A stretch of 64,000 nt of DNA, taken from positions 1-64,000 of the forward strand of contig NZ_WXYO01000003.1 of NCBI RefSeq assembly GCF_009901585.1, in the 5' to 3' direction. Source of the DNA: Poritiphilus flavus. GTDB lineage: Bacteria > Bacteroidota > Bacteroidia > Flavobacteriales > Flavobacteriaceae. A model generated the notes under the pieces. That model made no database searches. It had not been told where the DNA came from and worked only from the letters and a program-made list of their open reading frames with translations. Shown piece by piece: positions 34,329 to 43,120 of the stretch. Numbering within the stretch: position 1 is the stretch's first letter; every line of letters begins with the position of its first letter. The translations under genes and the position numbers were made by a program.

Positions 34329-34706
34329 TTACGAATTAAAGCTGCTCTCCACGAGAGTAACTTTGGCATCTCCCCAAAGTCCCTCAATATCATAAAATTC
34401 TCTTATGTGTTTCTGGAAAACATGAACCACGACGTTTACGTAGTCCAATAATACCCATTCCGCATTATCGGAACCTTCAATATGCCAGGGTTTATCTTGT
34501 ATAGCTTTGCTTACGGTCTTTTGAATAGAGTTTACAATTGCGTTTACATGTGTGTTGGAAGTACCATTACAAATTATAAAGTAGTCACAAACGGTATTTT
34601 CAATATCCCTAAGGTCAAGTAAATTAATCTCCAGTCCTTTTACTTCTTCTATTCCATGTAAGATTAAGGCAATTAGCTCATCTGCACTAGCTTTCCTTTT
34701 CTGCAT
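34329..34706 (-). CDS. rsfS: Ribosomal silencing factor RsfS
   Basis: 125 residues, the Iojap/DUF143 family. RsfS binds ribosomal protein L14 and blocks subunit joining under nutrient limitation. The core is visible: DYFIICNGTSNTHVNAIVNSI, PWHIEGSDNAEWVLLDYVNVVVHVF and REFYDIEGLWGDA. It is the first gene of the ftsH-cdsA-psd operon, with a -7 box (34733-34726) 19 bases upstream of its start, and is divergent from birA. Confidence 0.95.
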   Translation of the reverse strand: MQKRKASADELIALILHGIEEVKGLEINLLDLRDIENTVCDYFIICNGTSNTHVNAIVNSIQKTVSKAIQDKPWHIEGSDNAEWVLLDYVNVVVHVFQKHIREFYDIEGLWGDAKVTLVESSFNS

Positions 34707-34725
34707 TCAGAATTTTTAGTTTCTA

Positions 34726-34733
34726 CAAAGTTA
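34726..34733 (-). promoter_or_regulatory. -7 box of the rsfS-ftsH operon
   Basis: TAACTTTG on the minus strand, an exact TAnnTTTG match; the TTG element is weak. Confidence 0.45.
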
Positions 34734-34800
34734 TTATTTTTTTGTATTCTTAGCCATTGTTTTTAACATAACATTGTAGTACGAAAACAAGACCTATACC

Positions 34801-35532
34801 ATGCAGTTGATCAAACTTGATGCCACGGATTCGACGAATTTATATCTCAAAAACCTCTGGCTCAACGATCACCCCGAAGAAGATGTTGTGGTGGTTGCGG
34901 AAAAACAGCTAAAAGGTCGTGGTCAACGCGGTTCTTCCTGGCAGTCTGAGCCCGGTAAGAACCTGACTTTTAGTTTATTAAAGAGGTTTCACAATCTTGA
35001 TGTCCAAAATCAATTTCACCTGAATATTGCCGTATCCCTGGCGATATATTCCGTCCTGAAAAAAATTCCCATACCAGACCTTTTTGTTAAATGGCCTAAC
35101 GACATTCTGTCAGGTAATTCGAAGATATGTGGAATTTTAGTAGAAAATATCCTACAAAAACAACAAATACAGGCCTCGATTATCGGTGTTGGTCTTAATG
35201 TCAATCAAACGGAATTTCCGGGTCTGTCCCATGTTTCTTCCCTTAAGCTGATTACGGGGCAGAACCGACATTTGGATGAACTATTACAGGATATTTTAGA
35301 CCAGCTGCAGACAAACCTGCAACAACTGGACATAGCGGGGAATTGTCAGTCCATTCCGGCTTATGAGGAGGTTTTGTTCAGGAAGGACAAGCCATCTACC
35401 TTCAAAGATGCTCAGGGGGAACTCTTCATGGGCTTTATTCGGGGTGTGTCCCCGGAAGGTAAACTAAGGGTGGAACTGGAAGATCTTATCCTTAAGGACT
35501 TCGACCTTAAAGAAGTTCAATTAATGTATTAA
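34801..35532 (+). CDS. birA: Biotin--[acetyl-CoA-carboxylase] ligase
   Basis: 243 residues, catalytic and C-terminal domains only; there is no N-terminal DNA-binding domain, so it should not act as a repressor. Biotinyl-AMP site: EKQLKGRGQRGSSWQSE (~residues 35-50), the GRGQRG loop being the hallmark. KWPNDIL (~100) and KICGILVE with IIGVGLNVNQ complete the active site. It attaches biotin to the acyl-carrier subunit of acetyl-CoA carboxylase. Single gene, divergent from rsfS and convergent with the SRPBCC gene. Confidence 0.95.
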   Translation: MQLIKLDATDSTNLYLKNLWLNDHPEEDVVVVAEKQLKGRGQRGSSWQSEPGKNLTFSLLKRFHNLDVQNQFHLNIAVSLAIYSVLKKIPIPDLFVKWPNDILSGNSKICGILVENILQKQQIQASIIGVGLNVNQTEFPGLSHVSSLKLITGQNRHLDELLQDILDQLQTNLQQLDIAGNCQSIPAYEEVLFRKDKPSTFKDAQGELFMGFIRGVSPEGKLRVELEDLILKDFDLKEVQLMY

Positions 35533-35555
35533 TAGGGATACTCCGGAGATTTACA

Positions 35556-35951
35556 CTAGGGGATAACCGAAAGATTATCGGAGAGCGTATTCATGAAATT
35601 GGTGATGGGCGACTTTATCATCATGGCCATCATCGCATTGAATTCACCTTCGAAACTCAGTCTTACCTTACTTTCATTTTCTGAGACCGCCTGAATGTTT
35701 GCGCTAAGTGTAAAAGGAAGTTTGCCGCCTGCGGCCCCTAATACGATTCGGTCATAGGGTTGCTGCTCTTTCCTCTCCAAAGTAATTTCAGGCATACCTT
35801 TAAGCGCGAATAAGAAGGTGTTTTCATCAATAAGCTGGAACTTATCGATACTTTCCGGCATTAATTTTTCAAAATTGTTCAGGTCCGTCAGAAATTCAAA
35901 AACGGCCTTATTGCTCTTGGGTATTGACTTTTCTGTTGTTTCTATGTGCAT
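35556..35951 (-). CDS. SRPBCC-family small protein
   Basis: 131 residues with the START/Bet v1-like pattern: an N-terminal strand (IETTEKSIPKSNKAVFEFLTDLNNFEKLMPES), a run of strands and a C-terminal helix (MMAMMIKSPITNFMNTLSDNL). The fold binds hydrophobic ligands; no specific role is known. It follows pyrE by 4 bases and is cotranscribed with it, an order that recurs in Flavobacteriaceae. Confidence 0.85.
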   Translation of the reverse strand: MHIETTEKSIPKSNKAVFEFLTDLNNFEKLMPESIDKFQLIDENTFLFALKGMPEITLERKEQQPYDRIVLGAAGGKLPFTLSANIQAVSENESKVRLSFEGEFNAMMAMMIKSPITNFMNTLSDNLSVIP

Positions 35952-35955
35952 AAAT

Positions 35956-36597
35956 CTAGGATTGCCAGGATTCGGGTTGCTTGCGCCATTCCAACAGAGT
36001 ATTCATTTGAGACTCCTGAATGTAGTTGGTAGCAGAAGCTAATTCGATAAGACTCTCGTAATCGCTGAGGGTATGCAGCGCCACATTATTGTTTTCAAAA
36101 TTTGCCCTGGCTACTTCAAAACCATAGGTGAAAATGGCTATCATGCCTTTGACGTTTGCGCCACTTTGTTTCAGGGCTTCTACAGCGTTCAGGCTGCTTT
36201 TACCGGTGCTGATGAGATCCTCTATCACCACAACCGTCTGGTCTGCCTCTAATTGGCCTTCTATTTGATTTTGTCTGCCGTGCGATTTTGGTTCGGGACG
36301 TACATAAATAAAAGGAAGTCCAAGATATTCGGCCACCAAGACCCCGATTCCTATAGCTCCGGTCGCCACACCCGCAATGATATCCGGTTTGCCGTACAGG
36401 GCTTCTACCTGCTTGGCCATTTCTTCTCGAACGAAATTCCTGATTGTAGGATGGGAGAGTATAATACGATTATCGCAATAAATAGGAGATTTCCACCCCG
36501 ATGCCCAGCTAAACGGATTTTCTGGTCTCAACTTAATTGCATTAATTTGCAACAGCAGTTCTGCCGTTTTTGCAGCGGTGTCCTTGTCTAAAACCAT
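35956..36597 (-). CDS. pyrE: Orotate phosphoribosyltransferase
   Basis: 213 residues from the ATG at 36597. PyrE makes orotidine 5'-phosphate from orotate and PRPP in pyrimidine synthesis. The PRPP loop is VVVIEDLISTGKSS (~residues 118-131), and WKSPIYCDNRII near the N-terminus contacts orotate. A longer in-frame start at 36675 was rejected: it would run through the Nudix gene start, and an exact -7 box (36609-36602) lies just 4 bases before 36597, so this mRNA is probably leaderless. The divergent Nudix ATG is only 7 bases away. Confidence 0.95.
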   Translation of the reverse strand: MVLDKDTAAKTAELLLQINAIKLRPENPFSWASGWKSPIYCDNRIILSHPTIRNFVREEMAKQVEALYGKPDIIAGVATGAIGIGVLVAEYLGLPFIYVRPEPKSHGRQNQIEGQLEADQTVVVIEDLISTGKSSLNAVEALKQSGANVKGMIAIFTYGFEVARANFENNNVALHTLSDYESLIELASATNYIQESQMNTLLEWRKQPESWQS

Positions 36598-36601
36598 GTC
36601 G

Positions 36602-36609
36602 CAAATGTA
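36602..36609 (-). promoter_or_regulatory. -7 box of pyrE overlapping the Nudix start codon
   Basis: TACATTTG on the minus strand, exact. Its complement contains the ATG (36605-36607) of the divergent Nudix gene. The TTG element is not evident. Confidence 0.5.
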
Positions 36610-37192
36610 TAAAGTTTTTGTTAAAGACGCCCCTTTGGTTTTAACGAATAAACTGTCGGAAACTGTCAACGGCAACTATTTTCTTTTGAACAGCCAGGCC
36701 ATACAGCAAGCAATTGAATCCCTGGTGAGTAAGAAGCTACCTGAAGCCTATATTTACCATCCGAATAACGAGGAGATCTTAAAGAAATTCACCAAAAAAA
36801 TCCCGCTTGAAGTGGCTGCCGGTGGGGTAGTGACGAATAAAAAGGGAAAGGTACTTTTCATTTACCGGAATAATAAATGGGACCTGCCTAAGGGAAAATT
36901 GGATAAAGGTGAAAGCCTGGAAGAATGTGCCTTACGCGAGGTAGAAGAAGAAACCGGGGTAAAAGGCCTTAAAATTGAGAATTTCCTCAAAACCACTTAT
37001 CACATCTTCAAAAAGAACGGGGCATTTCACCTTAAGGAAGTACATTGGTATGCGATGAGGACAAGTTATAGCGGCGAACTTGTAGGTCAAAAAAGCGAGG
37101 GTATCCAAAAGGTAAAGTGGAAGGGACCCAAAAAGATCCAGAAAGCCCTGGAGAATTCCTATACCAACATCAAAGGTCTTTTCGGAGACTAA
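36605..37192 (+). CDS. Nudix hydrolase
   Basis: 195 residues from the ATG at 36605 (MYKVFVKDAPLVL). The Nudix box is complete: GKLDKGESLEECALREVEEE (Gly, five residues, Glu, seven residues, Arg-Glu-x-x-Glu-Glu) near residues 97-117. An N-terminal ~65-residue extension precedes the domain, as in a common Bacteroidota type. It hydrolyses a nucleoside diphosphate linked to some group; the substrate is not known. Its promoter must lie inside the 5' part of pyrE, because the two start codons are only 7 bases apart. Confidence 0.92.
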   Translation: MYKVFVKDAPLVLTNKLSETVNGNYFLLNSQAIQQAIESLVSKKLPEAYIYHPNNEEILKKFTKKIPLEVAAGGVVTNKKGKVLFIYRNNKWDLPKGKLDKGESLEECALREVEEETGVKGLKIENFLKTTYHIFKKNGAFHLKEVHWYAMRTSYSGELVGQKSEGIQKVKWKGPKKIQKALENSYTNIKGLFGD

Positions 37193-37201
37193 GGACCCGG
37201 A

Positions 37202-38944
37202 CTATTTCAGGATACGGTAAACCGGGTATTGCATGTGGGCTTTTTCGTAATGCTCAGAATGTTGATAGATCCACTGCAACTGGGCGTACCAATTTGAGCT
37301 AAGAACACTATCGGTGGCTTTTTGTGCTAAAAAGGCTTCGTTTAAATCCGGGTTATTTCGGAGGATTTCGGCCGCCATATCTTCAAAAGCGTAAGGTGAA
37401 AAATCTTCCTTTTGTTGCAATACGGTATCAAAAAAGTTCCAGTTAAAAAAGGAATCCATAGCCGCTGGTTCCAGAGTTTCCATGACATAGCGAAAGCCTG
37501 GTTGATCTGTAGGGACAATATAATCTCCCTCCTGAAAATTTATTCGTCGCTTCTCTGCGGAAACCTCGGTATCGTAGTGCAGATAATGTCCTTCATAGGG
37601 TTCCCGAACTGTTTTAAAGTCCGCTATCCTGTAAACTTCCACGGCAATGGAAGTGTCTTTCTCCAGCACCCTGAACTCTATATTGTTTAGTACCAGATGG
37701 TTCATCACTTTCTCCCAGCCCTTTCTTACGACATATGCTTCAGGAATAAGTACAGAATCCCTCGGCCTATAGTAGTTTTGATAGGTAACCTCTTTGGTAA
37801 AGGGCCTTTCGCGGTCGTATTTGAGTCTTGGAAAGCCGGTAACCTCACTGAGCAGCGTGTCTACCTCAAAACCTTTGAATGCAATTCGGGAATGTTTTAA
37901 GGTGTCCAACTCCCACCGTATAGGGTAGTGCGTTAAGCCGCGATGCCTAAGCAGGGCATTTTCCCTTAGTTCTTTGATCTTTTCTGTGTTGGATTCTGCG
38001 ATCTCAATGAGCTTAGACATCAACTCATAGGTGCCTTCCACCCTTTGTTTATAAGGCTTCAACATATGTGTTTCCACCATCAAACCAAAGGTATTCCAGA
38101 GTGTGGTGTAGCCGGTAGAATACCTGGGATGATCCATAAATTGTGAAAAACCGTTTTCCGGGGGTCGGTTAAAGACATTAACATATGGGGTGATGTCCCA
38201 GCCGGATGCTTCCAGGGAATTTTCCAATTCAGGCATAAGCTCCTGATGGAGGAATTCTCCCAATTCACCTCCCAGTTTATTGTGCTGGGTGAAAAGATGG
38301 GTAAGGGTGTACTGATAATCCGCCCCGTTACTCACATGATTGTCTATAAAGATATCCGGCTGGACCAGGTGAAAGATCCCGGCAAAGGTCCGTGCGTTTT
38401 TGGTATCACTTTTAATAAAATCCCTGTTCAGATCGTAATTCTGGGCGTTTCCCCTGAATCCGTATGCAAGAGGCCCGTTCTGGTTGACCCTTGTTGTAGA
38501 GTTCCGGTTTAAAGCGCCACCAATATTGTATACCGGAATGGTAGTAAGAACGGTGTTCTTCGGGGCTTTTAAATTTCCTGTGGCCAGGTCGCGATAAAGC
38601 AACATGGTAGCGTCAATACCGTCGCTTTCCCCTGGATGAATACCATTGTTGATCAGTATGATGGCCTTTTCCGCGGCAATCTTCTGAAAATTGAAATCCC
38701 CGTCCGGATTGTAGGTGACAATGTGAAGTGGAAACCCGCTGTCTGTTTCTCCAATGGTCTGAATATTGATCTCAGGAAATTCCTTGGCCAGTCTGATGTA
38801 GAAATCTATGGTCTGGAGGTAGGTAGCGGTCTCCTGTCCCTCAGTAGTTTCAAAGTGTGTGCTAAAACTGGCTACTTTATCTTCGGTAGCCGTTTCACAA
38901 GCCGTAATTCCAAAAAGGAACAACAACAAAAAAAGCCGATTCAT
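37202..38944 (-). CDS. M14-family zinc carboxypeptidase lipoprotein
   Basis: 580 residues from the ATG at 38944 (MNRLFLLLFLFGITACETA), a lipoprotein signal with Cys16. The M14 zinc site is visible: NNGIHPGESDGIDA (His and Glu), and a second His in FIDNHVSNGADY. The catalytic Glu would lie in TFGLMVETHML (~residue 280). A C-terminal beta-rich part (~380-580) has no clear family. Role: periplasmic or surface peptidase, inferred. It lies 50 bases after the receiver gene and may be in the same transcript as the PAS kinase. Confidence 0.88.
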   Translation of the reverse strand: MNRLFLLLFLFGITACETATEDKVASFSTHFETTEGQETATYLQTIDFYIRLAKEFPEINIQTIGETDSGFPLHIVTYNPDGDFNFQKIAAEKAIILINNGIHPGESDGIDATMLLYRDLATGNLKAPKNTVLTTIPVYNIGGALNRNSTTRVNQNGPLAYGFRGNAQNYDLNRDFIKSDTKNARTFAGIFHLVQPDIFIDNHVSNGADYQYTLTHLFTQHNKLGGELGEFLHQELMPELENSLEASGWDITPYVNVFNRPPENGFSQFMDHPRYSTGYTTLWNTFGLMVETHMLKPYKQRVEGTYELMSKLIEIAESNTEKIKELRENALLRHRGLTHYPIRWELDTLKHSRIAFKGFEVDTLLSEVTGFPRLKYDRERPFTKEVTYQNYYRPRDSVLIPEAYVVRKGWEKVMNHLVLNNIEFRVLEKDTSIAVEVYRIADFKTVREPYEGHYLHYDTEVSAEKRRINFQEGDYIVPTDQPGFRYVMETLEPAAMDSFFNWNFFDTVLQQKEDFSPYAFEDMAAEILRNNPDLNEAFLAQKATDSVLSSNWYAQLQWIYQHSEHYEKAHMQYPVYRILK

Positions 38945-38994
38945 GGAGAGCTGTTTGTTTAATCGCACAAAATTAAACAAAATTGGCCTTTTCC

Positions 38995-39399
38995 TTATGC
39001 AGCCCTGGTAATTTCAGCGATCTCCTTTCTTCGCAGGGGTTTGTTCTTGTAATCCAGGTGGTGATGTGTTTTGGTCTTAAAGTATTCCCACTGTTCACGG
39101 TCCGAAATATCAATGGATGAGGTAACGATGTTAATCCGGATCTTTTGCCTGATGGGTAGCGAGATGAATTCCTCCAGGAATTGCCATCCATCCATGATGG
39201 GCATATTGATATCCAGAAAGATCACCTCAGGAACTTCCAGCTTATCAGCAATAAGATCTTTAATAGCGTCAATGGCTTCTTTGCCATTCAGGTAGGTTGA
39301 GATAGAATCGCAGATGTCCAGGTGGTCGAGCATCTTTTTGATTCCGAATATGGTTATGGGGTCATCATCAATAATACTTATTCGGTTAATTTTTTTCAT
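38995..39399 (-). CDS. Single-domain response regulator
   Basis: 134 residues, only a receiver domain (~5-125). Acidic pocket IIDDDPIT, acceptor Asp in VIFLDINMPIMDG, Thr/Ser in NIVTSSID and Lys in YKNKPLRR. There is no DNA-binding or enzyme domain. Such short receivers act in phosphorelays or by protein contact. The gene overlaps the upstream PAS kinase by 14 bases, which points to that kinase as partner. Confidence 0.92.
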   Translation of the reverse strand: MKKINRISIIDDDPITIFGIKKMLDHLDICDSISTYLNGKEAIDAIKDLIADKLEVPEVIFLDINMPIMDGWQFLEEFISLPIRQKIRINIVTSSIDISDREQWEYFKTKTHHHLDYKNKPLRRKEIAEITRAA

Positions 39400-41275
39400 T
39401 AAAATAGATATTAAATGTAGTTCCCTTACCTACTTCACTGCAGGTAATTATCTTTCCATTCATGGCCTCGATCTGATTCTTGGTGATGTACAGGCCAATG
39501 CCCCTGGCATCACTTTTGTCATGAAATGTCTTGTACATGCCAAAAAGCTTATCACCGTGCTTGTTCAGATCAATACCCAGCCCGTTATCCTCAATGCTTA
39601 GAATGCTGTATTGATCACTTTTTCTAAAAGAAAGGCGTACTACGGGGTCCCGGTGTGGATCTTTGTATTTGACTGAATTGGTAATGAAGTTCATCAATAT
39701 GCTTTCCATATAGGCAGGTACAGCTTTAATACAGGTATTTTCGGGGACCTCATTGATGATTTTAGCATTGTTGTTCTTTAAGAAGGCTTCCAAATTATCC
39801 TTCACAATCCCGATTTTTTCGTTCAGGCAGACCTCTTGTTTTTCCTGGTTGACATTGGTGCTGATGGCCACTACTTCATTTAAATTGTCCAGGGTTTCCA
39901 ACAAGTTGTCCGATGCTGTTATCAGCATATTGATTATGTTATTCTTTTCTTCTTCATTTTTTTCCACCACAAGGAAGTCAAGTAGCATCGAAAAATTAGC
40001 CGTATGTGATCGCAGATTATGAGATACGATGTGGGCAAAATTGATCAGCTTTTTGTTCTGCAGAGAGGTGACGTTGATAAGGTCCCGGAGCTCTTCCTCT
40101 TTTTGTTTCAGGTCTGAAATATCCAGGCTGATTCCCAACAAACCATAGGCGGTACCATGATCCCCGATCAATGGGATCTTGGAGGTTAAAAAAGTAGTGC
40201 TTTCCCCGTTCTTTCGGACACAAATGGATTCCTGTGCAAGCACTGGTTTCAGTGACTGCATCACCCTGCGATCCTCCTCTACAGTCATCTCCGCGGTTTC
40301 CTTGTCGTAGAATGCGAAATCGTTCTTCCCGAGCAATTCCTCCGGAGTGCTGACTTCCAGGAAATCACATTCAGATTTATTGACCAGCACTTTTCTAGAT
40401 TCCAGGTCCTTGATATATACATTTAGTGGCAGATTGTCTACCACGGTTCGTAGTAATTGCTCACTTTCTTTGGTCTTGTTTTCGGAAAGCACCTGTTCCG
40501 TAACGTCCTGAAAAGTTCCGATCAATCCTACGTACTTACCATTTTTAAATAGCGGTTTACCCGCGGCAATCACCCAGATCTCACGTCCTTTTGCGGTGAT
40601 CAATTGCAGTTTTTCATTCCAGGGTGTGCCGTGTATCATGGCACGGTCTATGGCCATTGCAATGGTATTTCTGCTGAATCCTTCCTTGTAGAAATGAATG
40701 CCACAGTCTATGTCAGGCTCGTAGTCTTCGGGGACTTCGTGGATCCGCTTGGTCATATCACACCAATACAATTCGTCTTTGACCGCATTGTATTCCCAAC
40801 TGCCAATCCTGGCGATCTGCGATTTCTCAGTCAGTAGTATCTGCAGCTTTTCAAGTTTTAGTTCATTCATGACGCGGGTAGTAATATCTTCCGTCTGAAT
40901 GATCACTCCGATCACCTCGCCATTTTCGTCATACCAGGGAATATTGACCCATTCGAACCAGTGCTCCTTCTTGTCTTCGCCTATATAGCGTTCTACGCCT
41001 ACTTCCTTTCCATTACCGCTCAGGCAGTTTTTAAGTACCCTTTCCCATTTGGGGCTAAGGTCCTCAAATAGTTCATATAGCGATTTACCAACCACTTCAG
41101 AGTCCATAAAACGGAAATATTCCACCCATTTGTCAGAAACATGTACCACGTTCAGATTGCGGTCCACAAATGCGGTAGCCTGGGGCAATTGTTTTATGAG
41201 ATAATCATCTGTTGTAAGTTGTCTGCGCAACATACTGTCGTAATTTCTTACTAAGGTAATCTGATTATTCAACAT
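39386..41275 (-). CDS. Multi-PAS sensor histidine kinase
   Basis: 629 residues, no membrane segment, so probably cytoplasmic. Three PAS domains (~25-145, ~155-275, ~285-400) with the PAC pattern (DITTRVMNELK, FQDVTEQVLSE, LDISDLKQKEEEL). The phospho-acceptor region is FAHIVSHNLRSHTANFSMLL (~residue 420), a HisKA-like variant of Bacteroidota, followed by an HATPase (NFITNSVKYKD, IEDNGLGIDLN, GIGLYITKNQIEAM). It is coupled to the single-domain response regulator by overlap. Signals are unknown; the PAS units may sense redox or small ligands. Confidence 0.9.
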   Translation of the reverse strand: MLNNQITLVRNYDSMLRRQLTTDDYLIKQLPQATAFVDRNLNVVHVSDKWVEYFRFMDSEVVGKSLYELFEDLSPKWERVLKNCLSGNGKEVGVERYIGEDKKEHWFEWVNIPWYDENGEVIGVIIQTEDITTRVMNELKLEKLQILLTEKSQIARIGSWEYNAVKDELYWCDMTKRIHEVPEDYEPDIDCGIHFYKEGFSRNTIAMAIDRAMIHGTPWNEKLQLITAKGREIWVIAAGKPLFKNGKYVGLIGTFQDVTEQVLSENKTKESEQLLRTVVDNLPLNVYIKDLESRKVLVNKSECDFLEVSTPEELLGKNDFAFYDKETAEMTVEEDRRVMQSLKPVLAQESICVRKNGESTTFLTSKIPLIGDHGTAYGLLGISLDISDLKQKEEELRDLINVTSLQNKKLINFAHIVSHNLRSHTANFSMLLDFLVVEKNEEEKNNIINMLITASDNLLETLDNLNEVVAISTNVNQEKQEVCLNEKIGIVKDNLEAFLKNNNAKIINEVPENTCIKAVPAYMESILMNFITNSVKYKDPHRDPVVRLSFRKSDQYSILSIEDNGLGIDLNKHGDKLFGMYKTFHDKSDARGIGLYITKNQIEAMNGKIITCSEVGKGTTFNIYFNEKN

Positions 41276-41461
41276 AGATCAATCAATGTTGTGAACTTCC
41301 CTAAACTCGTTGTGTGAACATGGTTTCGTATAGGCAATACTCAGCAAATCTGGCTTAAAAAGCAAGTAAATTCCTACAATTTTTGAACATGAGCTTGAAT
41401 TTTGTCCTTGAAATCATCTGTGAATTGAGCAGGAAACTGTTGATAAATTCCCTGAACAGGC

Positions 41462-41917
41462 CTATTTCAGGCGTACTGTATCAGGCACAAGAACGGTGTA
41501 ATCTCCTCCATTTCGTATGACATCACGAACAATTGAAGAACTTATGAAGGATTTTCCGGAAGAGGTAAGCAAAAACACTGTTTCAATTTCGGAAAGCATG
41601 CGGTTGGTATGGGCAATGGCCTTTTCAAATTCAAAATCGGCCGGATTTCTGAGCCCGCGTAATATAAAATTCGCATCCATTTTTTTACAGAAATCAATCG
41701 TTAGCCCTTGATAAGGAAGCACCCTGATCTTGGATTCTTCCTTAAAAGCTTCGGTGATAAAACGCTGTCGTTCCTCCAGATCAAACATATAGCGCTTTTC
41801 AGCATTTTCACCTATGGCGATAATTAATTCATCAAATAGTGGTAGTCCTCTTTGAATGATGTCGTAATGCCCGAGAGTAATAGGATCAAAAGAGCCGGGA
41901 AAGATAGCGCGTCTCAT
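41462..41917 (-). CDS. coaD: Pantetheine-phosphate adenylyltransferase
   Basis: 151 residues, the usual length. Fourth step of coenzyme A synthesis. N-terminal nucleotide-binding signature FPGSFDPITLGHYDII (~residues 5-20) with the catalytic His in the GH pair, and SFISSSIVRDV near residue 125. It lies 35 bases after ddl on the same strand, probably one transcript. Confidence 0.96.
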   Translation of the reverse strand: MRRAIFPGSFDPITLGHYDIIQRGLPLFDELIIAIGENAEKRYMFDLEERQRFITEAFKEESKIRVLPYQGLTIDFCKKMDANFILRGLRNPADFEFEKAIAHTNRMLSEIETVFLLTSSGKSFISSSIVRDVIRNGGDYTVLVPDTVRLK

Positions 41918-41952
41918 AAATTCGGTCTGTTGGTGAACTAAAGTTACTTATT

Positions 41953-42927
41953 TTAAGCTAATGCATCAATGATAGCGCTTTCAAACAGCTCGGCCAGGCT
42001 TATACCGGCAACTCCCGCTTGCTGTGGCAGTATGCTCTCTTCAGTAAGACCTGGTGTGGTATTCATTTCCAGCATAAACGGCTCGTCCCCCACAAAAATG
42101 AATTCACTCCTGGAATATCCTTTCATTTTCAGTATCTCATAGACCTGTTTGGCAACTTTTCCTACTTTTTCCTCCTGAACTTTTGAGATCCTTGCCGGGG
42201 TAATCTCCTGGGACTTACCCTCGTATTTGGCCTCGTAATCGAAGAAGTCGTTCTCAGAAACGATTTCCGTGATAGGGAGCACCTTGGTTTTTCCCTGGTA
42301 ACGGATGACTCCCACCGAAACCTCTATGCCGTCCAGGAAGGATTCAATCAGCACCTCGTCATCTTCTTTATAGGCTGTTTCAATAGCGTCGTTGAGCTCC
42401 TCCAGCTTAAAAACCTTTGATACCCCGAAACTGCTTCCGGCCCGGTTTGCCTTTACAAAACAGGGTAAACCCACTTTCGCGATAATTGCCTCAGCATCAA
42501 TTTCCTCTCCTTTGTTGAGGTAGTAGGAATCCGCGCATTTTATCCCGTAAGGCTTAAGGACACTCAAAAGATCCCTTTTATTAAAGGTAAGCGCAGCCTG
42601 ATAGTGATCGCATGAGGTTTGAGGGATTCGGAGCAGTTCAAAATACGCCTGCATAAAACCATCCTCCCCGGGAGAACCGTGGATGGCATTAAAGACACAG
42701 TCGAATTGAATTGTACTTCCTTCAGGTGCTATGGTGAAATCGTGTTTGTTCACAGGATATTCCTGGCCCTGATCATCTATATAGACCCATTTTTCCCTGG
42801 CAATATGAATGCGATAGGCCTGAAACTTCTCCTTGTCCAGATATTGGTATACCACATTCCCGCTTTTCAACGAAATGGCGTATTCACTGGAATACCCACC
42901 CATAATGATGGCAATGTTTTTTTTCAT
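41953..42927 (-). CDS. ddl: D-alanine--D-alanine ligase
   Basis: 324 residues, ATP-grasp family. It makes the D-Ala-D-Ala dipeptide for peptidoglycan. N-terminal signature IMGGYSSEYAISLKSG, ATP-binding loop VKANRAGSSFGVSKV, metal site FMLEMNTTPGLTEESILPQQ. It is divergent from the PASTA gene. Compared with the E. coli enzyme it is of normal length and all signature segments are present. Confidence 0.95.
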   Translation of the reverse strand: MKKNIAIIMGGYSSEYAISLKSGNVVYQYLDKEKFQAYRIHIAREKWVYIDDQGQEYPVNKHDFTIAPEGSTIQFDCVFNAIHGSPGEDGFMQAYFELLRIPQTSCDHYQAALTFNKRDLLSVLKPYGIKCADSYYLNKGEEIDAEAIIAKVGLPCFVKANRAGSSFGVSKVFKLEELNDAIETAYKEDDEVLIESFLDGIEVSVGVIRYQGKTKVLPITEIVSENDFFDYEAKYEGKSQEITPARISKVQEEKVGKVAKQVYEILKMKGYSRSEFIFVGDEPFMLEMNTTPGLTEESILPQQAGVAGISLAELFESAIIDALA

Positions 42928-43091
42928 AAAACTTCGGCTCTCGGATCAGGCCCCACAGTGGTGCGAAATCCTTCCGCATTCCAAAATAAATAAAAATGCC
43001 TTGTATTGGGAGTACTAATTACTCTTTTTTACGGTTATATAGGCAAGCGGCTTTGGCTTGATCCGATCCGGAATAGTTCTGGTTCATTTCC

Positions 43092-43099
43092 TATATTTG
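43092..43099 (+). promoter_or_regulatory. -7 box of the PASTA gene
   Basis: TATATTTG, exact. It sets the transcription start near 43104 and supports the ATG at 43121 rather than the in-frame start at 43058. Confidence 0.5.
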
Positions 43100-43120
43100 T
43101 CTGATGTAAATTTCGCATGC

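Noticed and set aside
36598-36675. 26-codon N-terminal extension of pyrE
   Set aside because: It would cross the Nudix start and the pyrE -7 box; family length fits the shorter form.
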